NCBI GenBank assembly: GCA_003162245.1
Contig: PMMM01000200.1
Span: 4,221 to 54,557 of the forward strand
From: Phycisphaerales bacterium
Lineage (GTDB): Bacteria > Planctomycetota > Phycisphaerae > UBA1845 > Fen-1342
Direction of reading: 5' to 3'
DNA length: 50,337 nt
Shown here: positions 44,287-50,337 of the stretch, in pieces
How the letters are laid out: the number at the start of each line of letters is the position of its first letter
Numbering within the stretch: the first letter of the stretch is position 1
Notes under the pieces: generated by a model
Database searches by the model: none
Seen by the model: the letters and a program-made list of their open reading frames with translations, nothing else
What the model was told of the DNA's origin: nothing
Translations under genes and position numbers: made by a program

Positions 44287-46686
44287 ATGGTCTGGGCACT
44301 CCTGGCGGTCGGCGCAACAGCGCTCGCGGCGCTGGGCGTTCTCGCGGCGCTGCACCGCGCGGCGCGCGCACGACTGCGCGCCCTGCACGTCGCCGGCCAG
44401 ACTCGGGACGCGCGGATCGAGGAGCTCGAGCGGCTGGCGGTCCGCAACCGGACGATTCTCCAGAACGCGATGGACGGGTTCTTCGTGCTGGGGGAGGACT
44501 ACCGCTTCCTGGAGGTCAACGCCGCCTTCTGCAACATGGTTGGCTACACGGTCGAGGAACTGCTGCAGCGGAAGATGACCGATTTGGAGGTGAGTCAGCC
44601 GGCGCCGGAGGCCGGCGAGGCGGCGCAGTGGCGGACCGGGCTGCACCACTTCGCCACGGCGCACCGGCACAAGGACGGCCGTCTCGTGCAGCTCGAAAGC
44701 TGCGTGGTGGTGCTGCGCGACGAACCGCAGAAGATCCTCGTGGGGTTCGCGCGTGACGTGACGGAGCGGTCGCGGGCGGAGCAGGCCCTGCGGCGGAGCG
44801 AGACGCAGTATCGCAACCTGGTGGAGACGTCGCGCGACCTGATCTGGTCGTTGGACTTGGAGGGGCGCTGGACGTTCGTGAACTACGCGGCGAAGGCGAT
44901 CTACGGCTATGAGCCGGTGGAAATGCTGGGGCGGGCGGTCGTGACGGACTTCGTGCGGCCGGAGCTGCGGGAGCACGCGGAGCGGGTCCTGGAGGAGCTG
45001 CGGGCGGGCCGGCCACGGCTGCGGTTCGAGACCGAGCACTTGCGCAAGGACGGTTCGGCCGTTTACCTGAGCATCAACGCGCTGCCAGTGCGCGACGAGC
45101 GCGGGAACGTGATCGGGTTCACGGGCACGTCGGTCGACATCACCTATCGCAAGGACGCGGAGGAACGCCTGCGGGCGGCCCACGCCCGGTTCGAGGCTCT
45201 GGTGGCGCGCATGCCGCTCGGCTACATCGTGTGGTCGCGCGACCTGCGCGTGTTGGAGTGGAACCCGGCGGCGACGGCGGTCTTCGGGTACAGCGCCGAC
45301 GAGGCGATGGGGCGACTGGTGACCGAGCTGGTCATTCCGCCGGAGGGGCAGAAGGCGTTCGCGGAGATGTGCCGGGCGTTGCTGGGGCACGAGAACTCGA
45401 CGGACAACGTGCTCGTGGGGCGCCGCAAGAGCGGCGAGAAGATCACGTGCGAATGGTACAACACGGTACTGCCCGATGCGCTGGGCGGCATCCAGGGAGT
45501 GGCCACGCTCGTACGGGACGTGTCCGAGCGGGAGCGTTTCGAGACGCAACTGCGGCAGTCGCAGAAGCTGGAGAGCCTGGGCGTGCTGGCGGGCGGGGTG
45601 GCGCACGACTTCAACAACCTGCTCGTGGGCATCCTGGGCAATGCGTCGCTGGCGCTGGAGAAGCTGCCGGCGAACTCGGCTCTGCGCCCGGTGTTGGAGC
45701 GGGTGGTGAATGCGGGGCGGCGAGCCAGCGAGCTGACGCAGCGGATGTTGGCGTATGCGGGCCGCGCGAGCTGCGACGTGCAGGTCATGGATTTGAACGC
45801 CTTGCTGGCGGAGCTGGCGGACTTTGCGACCGCCGCCATTCCCAAGAGCGTGAAGTTCACGATCAAGACGGCGGCGGATCTGCCGCTGATCGAGGCGGAT
45901 AGCGGGCAATTGCAGCAGGTGATCCTGAATCTGCTGATCAACGCGGCGGAGGCGATCGGCGACGCCGAGGGCGAGGTGACGGTTTCGACCTGGGCGGAGG
46001 TGCTGGATGCGGAGCGCGTCGCGGCGCTGCGGGAGCAGAAGCTGGCCCCGGGTGCCTATGTGTGCCTCGAAGTGTCCGACACCGGGTGCGGCATGTCGCC
46101 GGACGTCCTGAGCCGCGCGTTCGACCCGTTCTTCACGACCAAGTTCGCGGGGCGTGGACTGGGGCTGTCGGCGATTCTCGGCATCGTGCAGGCGCACCGG
46201 GGGGCGATCACGTGTTCCAGCCAGGTCGGGGTCGGTACGATGTTCCGCGTGCTGTTGCCGGCGCTGGCAGCGGCGCAGCAGCCAGCGGCGGGCAAGCCGG
46301 CGCACGCGGTGTTGCCGCACGGCTCGACGGTGCTGGTGATCGACGACGAGGAGGAAGTGCGCGACGTAGTCCAGGCGGTGCTGAGCAGCCGCGGGATTCA
46401 GGTGCTGACGGCGGCGGACGGTCGCCAGGGGATCGAGGTCTTTCGCCGACAGGCGGAGCGCATCGACGCGGTGCTGCTGGACATCAACATGCCGGGGATG
46501 AGCGGCGAGGCGGTATTCCGGGAGTTGCGGGCGCTGAACCCGGCCGTACGGGTCGTCCTGTCGACGGGGTACAGCGAGCAGGAGGCGGCGCTGCATTTTG
46601 CCGACGCGGCGCTGGCCGGTTTCGTGCACAAGCCGTACACGGCGTCGATGCTGGTGGAGAAGATCGGGGCGGCCTTAGCAGGTTAA
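44287..46686 (+). CDS. Hybrid sensor histidine kinase with three PAS domains and a receiver
   Basis: 799 residues. An N-terminal hydrophobic segment (about 2-23) probably anchors it. A short coil precedes three PAS/PAC units (about 55-155, 175-285, 295-410). HisKA has the NtrB-like GGVAHDFNNLLVGI (H440). HATPase_c has NLLINAAEAI, DTGCGM and GRGLGLSAI. A C-terminal REC domain has VIDDEEEVRDV and D732 in LLDINMPG. It senses a cytoplasmic or membrane-associated signal and passes phosphate His to Asp within the same chain. No separate output regulator is adjacent. Probably co-transcribed with the Ser/Thr kinase upstream, which would couple two phosphorylation systems. Confidence 0.92.
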   Translation: MVWALLAVGATALAALGVLAALHRAARARLRALHVAGQTRDARIEELERLAVRNRTILQNAMDGFFVLGEDYRFLEVNAAFCNMVGYTVEELLQRKMTDLEVSQPAPEAGEAAQWRTGLHHFATAHRHKDGRLVQLESCVVVLRDEPQKILVGFARDVTERSRAEQALRRSETQYRNLVETSRDLIWSLDLEGRWTFVNYAAKAIYGYEPVEMLGRAVVTDFVRPELREHAERVLEELRAGRPRLRFETEHLRKDGSAVYLSINALPVRDERGNVIGFTGTSVDITYRKDAEERLRAAHARFEALVARMPLGYIVWSRDLRVLEWNPAATAVFGYSADEAMGRLVTELVIPPEGQKAFAEMCRALLGHENSTDNVLVGRRKSGEKITCEWYNTVLPDALGGIQGVATLVRDVSERERFETQLRQSQKLESLGVLAGGVAHDFNNLLVGILGNASLALEKLPANSALRPVLERVVNAGRRASELTQRMLAYAGRASCDVQVMDLNALLAELADFATAAIPKSVKFTIKTAADLPLIEADSGQLQQVILNLLINAAEAIGDAEGEVTVSTWAEVLDAERVAALREQKLAPGAYVCLEVSDTGCGMSPDVLSRAFDPFFTTKFAGRGLGLSAILGIVQAHRGAITCSSQVGVGTMFRVLLPALAAAQQPAAGKPAHAVLPHGSTVLVIDDEEEVRDVVQAVLSSRGIQVLTAADGRQGIEVFRRQAERIDAVLLDINMPGMSGEAVFRELRALNPAVRVVLSTGYSEQEAALHFADAALAGFVHKPYTASMLVEKIGAALAG

Positions 46687-46744
46687 GAGTTCAGAGTAAC
46701 GAGTGGCGGGCGGGACTGCCGTTCAATTGACGACGGGCCAGTCT

Positions 46745-47998
46745 TCACTCGTCGTGGTACTCGAAGGGGGGGTGGGCGATGAGCATGGGGCGGCGCTGGG
46801 CGACGTTGAGCAGCAGGCCGAGGGCCAGGAAGTTCGCCCACAGGCTGCTGCCGCCGGCGCTGACGAAGGGCAGGGGCATGCCGGTGATCGGGGCGAGGCC
46901 GACGTTCATGCCGATGTTCAGCAGGGCCTGCGCGACGATCATGACCACCGCGCCGATCGCCAGGAGGCGGCCAAAGGGATCGTTGGTTTCCGAGGCGACC
47001 TCGAGCCCGAAGAGGACGATCGCGGCATAAGCAAGGATGACCAGGACGGCGCCGACGAGGCCCCACTGGTGGCCGATGATCGCGAAGATGAAGTCGTTGT
47101 GCTCCTCGGGCAGCAGGTCGTACTGCACGAACATGCCGGCGCCATAACCGGTGCCCGTGAGGCCGCCGGTGCCTAGGGCGGTCTTGGCTTGGCGGAGTTG
47201 GAAGCCCTGGTCCATGTGCCAGGCTTCGTCGGGGCTGCTCTGCTTGAGGAGGACCTGAAAGCGCATCCGCTGGTAGTCCTTCATGCCGTATTGATAGAAG
47301 AGGGGCAACGTAGCGCAGCCGACGACGATAACGGCCAGCAGATGCCGCGGCCGCGCGCCCGCCATAAAGAGCATCGCGAACAGCACGGGCAGCAGCATGA
47401 GCAACGTGCCCAGGTCTGGTTGAAAGAGAATCAGGAACATCGGCAGCAGGGTGAGCAGGAACGGGGTGACGAGGCCGGGCCAGCGCCGGTACGAGCTGCG
47501 GAAGCGCAGGTAGCGCGCCAGCGCGAGGACGAGGGCGAGCTTCACGAACTCGGACGGCTGGATCTTGAAGCCGCCGTAGCCAAACCAGCGGTACGTGCCG
47601 CGAACGACGGGCACAAACGGCAGACCCGGCAGCCCGAAGCGTTCGAGCGCCCGGCCGGCGACAAGGAGCAGCAGGAGCACGATGCCGAGCGCGTAGAGCA
47701 CGTAGGCGAAGCGGCCGATCTTGTGGTAGCTCGGCCGCATGACCAGGAACATGACGGCAACGCCGGTGGCCAGGAACACAACCTGCTTGACGGTGAGCGG
47801 ACCAATGGTGTCGTAGAGGCGCACGAGTCTGTCGGCGGCGCCGCTCACTTCGGCCGGGGCTGCGCCGCTGGCGGTCGCGGGCTCGCCGCCGCGCTCGGTC
47901 GCGTGAATGCAGGCCAGGCCGACGGCGGAGAGGAAGAGCACGGGAAGGGCCAAGCCCCAGCCGAGTCGTGTCAGATTAAGGAGCCTTGCCTCACGCAC
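46745..47998 (-). CDS. mrdB: RodA-type SEDS peptidoglycan glycosyltransferase
   Basis: 417 residues, GTG start at 47998 (weak ribosome site), about ten membrane segments. The conserved SEDS motifs are FKIQPSEFVKLALVLALARY, LFQPDLGT, HNDFIFAIIGHQWG and GMPLPFVSAGGSSLW. It polymerises lipid II glycan chains during cell elongation. A roughly 40-residue loop rich in Ala/Gly/Glu between the first two segments is longer than usual. It follows the PBP2 gene by 43 bases on the same strand, the usual mrdA-mrdB pair, so glycan synthesis and crosslinking enzymes are made together. Confidence 0.92.
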   Translation of the reverse strand: MREARLLNLTRLGWGLALPVLFLSAVGLACIHATERGGEPATASGAAPAEVSGAADRLVRLYDTIGPLTVKQVVFLATGVAVMFLVMRPSYHKIGRFAYVLYALGIVLLLLLVAGRALERFGLPGLPFVPVVRGTYRWFGYGGFKIQPSEFVKLALVLALARYLRFRSSYRRWPGLVTPFLLTLLPMFLILFQPDLGTLLMLLPVLFAMLFMAGARPRHLLAVIVVGCATLPLFYQYGMKDYQRMRFQVLLKQSSPDEAWHMDQGFQLRQAKTALGTGGLTGTGYGAGMFVQYDLLPEEHNDFIFAIIGHQWGLVGAVLVILAYAAIVLFGLEVASETNDPFGRLLAIGAVVMIVAQALLNIGMNVGLAPITGMPLPFVSAGGSSLWANFLALGLLLNVAQRRPMLIAHPPFEYHDE

Positions 47999-48041
47999 GT
48001 GTCACGCTGCGCCTTCGTCGCCTAAGGGCGACTGAGAGAAT

Positions 48042-50141
48042 CTACTCGGAGCGCGCATTCAACAGGTACTCCGCGATCGCCTTGGCGACGGGCCCGGCGA
48101 CGCGCCCGCCGCTGCCGCCGAACTCGATAAGGACGCTGATCGCGTAAACGGGGCCCTGTGGGGCTGCGCCGCGCGGCGTCGCGGCCGGCTGAGTGTAGCC
48201 CATGAACCAGGCATGCGCGGGGAGGTGATCGCCCTGTTCCAGGGCGGGATAGCGCTCGTTGGCCCGGTGGCCGACGATCTTGGGCCGGTCGTCGCCAAAC
48301 GCCGCGAGCGCATCGTCCTCAGAAATCGCCACCACCTGTTCCCGTCGGCCATCCGGCCACTCGCAGGTGTACAGCGTGTTGATGACGCGCGGCGCCGTCT
48401 GCGCAGACCCCGTTTTCCCGCACAGCTCGTACTCGCGGCTGGCCAAGCGCGCCTCCTTGCCGGTGCCATGCTCGTTGACGACGCGCCACATGCCGCGGCG
48501 CAGGACGCGCAGCGCGGACTCATCGAAGGGTCCGGCGGCGGTCGGCGAGGCACCGAGCGCTTGTCCGGTGGAGTCGTAGGCCAGCCGCACCGGGGCCCAG
48601 AATCCAGACGCGATCGACGCGGCGACGTTGGCGGCCTGCAAGGGCGTGACGGTGACCTCGCCCTGGCCGATGGCGAAGTTCCAGGCGTCGGCGGGCTGGT
48701 AGCCGCGCTCCATATTTCGCTGCATCCAGGCTTCCGTCGGCACGATGGCCGGCGCTTCCTCGATGAGGCCGGTGCCGGCGGAGCGACCGAGGCCGAAGCG
48801 TGTGAACCACTCGCAGAGTCGCGTGGGGCCGAGCCGCTCGCCGACGTGGAAGAAGTAGATGTTGCAGGAATTGCGGACGGCGCTCTCGGCGTCCTGTGAG
48901 CCGTGCACGAGGCGATAGTCGTTGTAATACCAGCAACGGAAGCGGTCGGGCTTGTCAGGCAGCAGGAAGCCGTTGCATTCAAAGCGCGTTTCGGGAGTGA
49001 TGACGCCCTCGGTGAGGCCGCCGATGAGGCCGATCGCTTTGCAGATCGAGCCGGGAGGATACTGGCCCTGGACGGCGCGGAACAGCAGGGGCAGGTTCTT
49101 CGTATCGCGGCGGAGCGCGTCGTAGTCCTCGCTGAAGCGGTCGTATTCGTAGACGGGGTAGCTGACCAGGGCGCGGACCTCGCGCGTCGCAACGTCAATG
49201 ACGACGGCGGAAGCGCCGGCCGGGCAGTTGGCGTCCTGCAGCAAACCGAGGATGTGGCGCTGCAGGTCGAGGTCGATCGTCAAATGCACGTCACGACCGG
49301 GCCGCGGGTCGGTGCGTTCCAGCACGCGTCCGTCATAGCTCTTCAGCACGCGCCCGCGCCAGCCGCGCAGGGCCGTCTCGCCGGTACGCTCGACGCCGGC
49401 GATGCCGCAATGGTCCTCGGGCCGCAGGCGGCGCAGCTCGTCGTCGGCGAGCGGGTCCTCGGCGATGCGCTCGGGGCTGACCGCGCCCAGGCGTCCAAGG
49501 ACATGCACGAGTGCGTCGGCGTCGTGGGCGACGCGGCGCGAGCCCGGCACCACGGTCAGCCACGGCGCGGCCTCAAGTTCGAGACGCACGGCTAGCGCCA
49601 CGTCGCTGTCTACGTCCTCGACGATCGGCAGCAGTTGATCTTCCTGGGCGATGCGGTGGACGTTGGGCGAGCGCTCCTGCACGGCGTCGCGGATGCGCTC
49701 GATGTGGGCGCGCGTGCCGGCCAGACGCTGCTCGAGTTCCGCGACGGACACGCCGGTCAGTTCCGCGAGCCGGTGCCACATGTGGCCGATGCGGGGGCGC
49801 AGCTCGTCGGTGATCTCGCGCAGCGTGAGGTCGGCCGGGAAGTCGCCGCGGCGGCGGAGAGCGCGGGCCACGCTCAGGAGGTACTCGTCGCGTCCGACGA
49901 CGACGCCGTAGTGGATGCAGATGTCGGAGGTGGGCTCGTCGCTGAGGAGCGGCCGGTCGAGGCGGTCGAAGATGGTGCCGCGGCGGGCGGGGGTGTACTC
50001 GGGGCGTTGCGTGAGAATGCGGGCGGCCAGTTCGTTATAGCGTGCGGCGTCGAGGACCTGGATCTGCACGAGCCGGGCGATGATGACCAGCGTGAGCAGG
50101 CCGAGCAGGATCCAGAACCAGGTCAGGCGTTTCTGAAACAT
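48042..50141 (-). CDS. mrdA: Penicillin-binding protein 2 (elongasome transpeptidase)
   Basis: 699 residues from ATG 50141, which starts the membrane anchor MFQKRLTWFWILLGLLTLVI; the frame runs on into rnpB and is not coding there. A non-catalytic pedestal domain follows (RRGTIFDRLDRPLLSD). The transpeptidase motifs are S365-x-x-K368 (GSICK), S425-C-N427 and K576-T-G578 (CGKTGSAQ). It crosslinks peptidoglycan together with RodA encoded downstream. The pedestal is long, about 150 residues more than a minimal one, with PDLTLREITDELRP-type helices. This argues that the organism makes a peptidoglycan wall. Confidence 0.9.
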   Translation of the reverse strand: MFQKRLTWFWILLGLLTLVIIARLVQIQVLDAARYNELAARILTQRPEYTPARRGTIFDRLDRPLLSDEPTSDICIHYGVVVGRDEYLLSVARALRRRGDFPADLTLREITDELRPRIGHMWHRLAELTGVSVAELEQRLAGTRAHIERIRDAVQERSPNVHRIAQEDQLLPIVEDVDSDVALAVRLELEAAPWLTVVPGSRRVAHDADALVHVLGRLGAVSPERIAEDPLADDELRRLRPEDHCGIAGVERTGETALRGWRGRVLKSYDGRVLERTDPRPGRDVHLTIDLDLQRHILGLLQDANCPAGASAVVIDVATREVRALVSYPVYEYDRFSEDYDALRRDTKNLPLLFRAVQGQYPPGSICKAIGLIGGLTEGVITPETRFECNGFLLPDKPDRFRCWYYNDYRLVHGSQDAESAVRNSCNIYFFHVGERLGPTRLCEWFTRFGLGRSAGTGLIEEAPAIVPTEAWMQRNMERGYQPADAWNFAIGQGEVTVTPLQAANVAASIASGFWAPVRLAYDSTGQALGASPTAAGPFDESALRVLRRGMWRVVNEHGTGKEARLASREYELCGKTGSAQTAPRVINTLYTCEWPDGRREQVVAISEDDALAAFGDDRPKIVGHRANERYPALEQGDHLPAHAWFMGYTQPAATPRGAAPQGPVYAISVLIEFGGSGGRVAGPVAKAIAEYLLNARSE

Positions 50142-50233
50142 GACGTCCGTGTCAACGGAGCCTGCGCATCTTGCAGGAGACGCAGGGACTCGCTTGTGCG
50201 CGCCATCCGGCGCGTGGTGCAACGGCGAAAAAA

Positions 50234-50337
50234 GCCGGCGGAGTGGGCCGGTAAGCCGAATTCTGTTCCCGCCGCAGGGTCTGCCGTGCGAACGCTGCGT
50301 CCATCCGGTCACTGCTCAAGAGCAGTGGCACGCGGCG
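50234..50337 (-). ncRNA. rnpB: RNase P RNA, 3' end (rnpB, partial)
   Basis: The minus strand reads GGAACAGAATTCGGCTTACC then GGCCCACTCCGCCGGC and TTTTTT, the characteristic 3' end of bacterial class A RNase P RNA (CR V/P4 3' strand and P1 3' strand) with a T-run terminator at 50228-50233. Only the last 100 or so bases are in the window; the 5' part lies beyond the right edge. GGATGGACGCAG precedes a CGCAG/CTGCG stem, also as expected. RNase P matures tRNA 5' ends. Confidence 0.78.
50309..50331. repeat. Interspersed palindrome, copy 4, inside rnpB
   Basis: gtCACTGCTCAAGAGCAGTG followed by gcac, the best palindrome of the four copies. It lies in the part of rnpB where a variable stem (P18 region) is expected in other bacteria. 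Confidence 0.55.

Noticed and set aside
41405-46629. Minus-strand frames of 776 and 859 residues opposite the kinase genes
   Set aside because: Arg/His/Leu-rich composition and no domains; the plus-strand frames contain complete kinase, PAS and receiver motifs.

Overview
This is a GC-rich window that reads as a Planctomycetota chromosome, probably Phycisphaerae-like. The reasons are: several secreted proteins with PEP-CTERM or other C-terminal sorting tails; dockerin-like and six-cysteine-repeat secreted proteins; an ECF sigma gene fused by ATGA overlap to a LolA-like membrane protein; a zinc-ribbon/Ser-Thr kinase/TPR protein; and short interspersed elements (one encoding a REGEAPAEP-type peptide) that I associate with this phylum. 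No CRISPR array, tRNA, rRNA or transposase gene is visible.

Layout. 1-4986 (minus): a large secreted metzincin protease, running off the left edge, translationally coupled to a small secreted partner. 5685-10384 (plus): a PEP-CTERM protein followed by a 1320-residue protein with eleven tandem 92-residue repeats and a GYWKNH-type C-terminal domain. 10503-13283 (minus): an M16 zinc peptidase. 13478-16352 (plus): an FN3/InlB-repeat/DUF11-like surface protein and a small lipoprotein. 16463-19481: a SerA-like dehydrogenase, a Nudix hydrolase and an exported serpin. 19482-23100 is the accessory part: a three-unit direct repeat with a possible RNA hairpin, a less GC-rich small membrane protein, a 40-residue Lys-rich protein, and an unknown membrane protein bracketed by about 145-bp direct repeats.

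23004-26540 (minus) is a tightly packed operon, C39-type cysteine peptidase - RLAN/RimK ATP-grasp ligase - GCS2-type ligase. It looks like a peptide-forming amidoligase system of unknown product and is the best candidate for an undescribed pathway here. 26864-33928 holds two more six-cysteine-repeat proteins, a divergent tyrA(T-protein)/aroC pair, a lipoprotein and a second PEP-CTERM protein. 34396-41060 holds an unknown protein, the RNA ligase RtcB, its activator archease about 2.1 kb away with an ECF sigma/membrane-protein pair in between, bacterioferritin and a TlpA-like thioredoxin. 41801-46686 encodes a Ser/Thr kinase with TPRs followed by a hybrid PAS histidine kinase. 46745-50141 is mrdA-mrdB (PBP2/RodA), and the right edge is the 3' end of rnpB.

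Themes. (1) A large cell-surface programme: at least four attachment or sorting modes (PEP-CTERM, a Cys-containing CTERM-like tail, lipobox, dockerin) and 22 copies of one six-cysteine module in three proteins, next to an exported metzincin, an M16 peptidase and a protease inhibitor (serpin). (2) Repeat DNA: a palindrome (CACTGCTC-AA/TC-GAGCAGTG) at four places, one inside rnpB; a short element inserted in frame in the GCS2 gene; and the triple repeat downstream of the serpin. Start codons were chosen from Shine-Dalgarno sites and signal peptides. Several long open frames antisense to real genes are codon-composition shadows and are left out.
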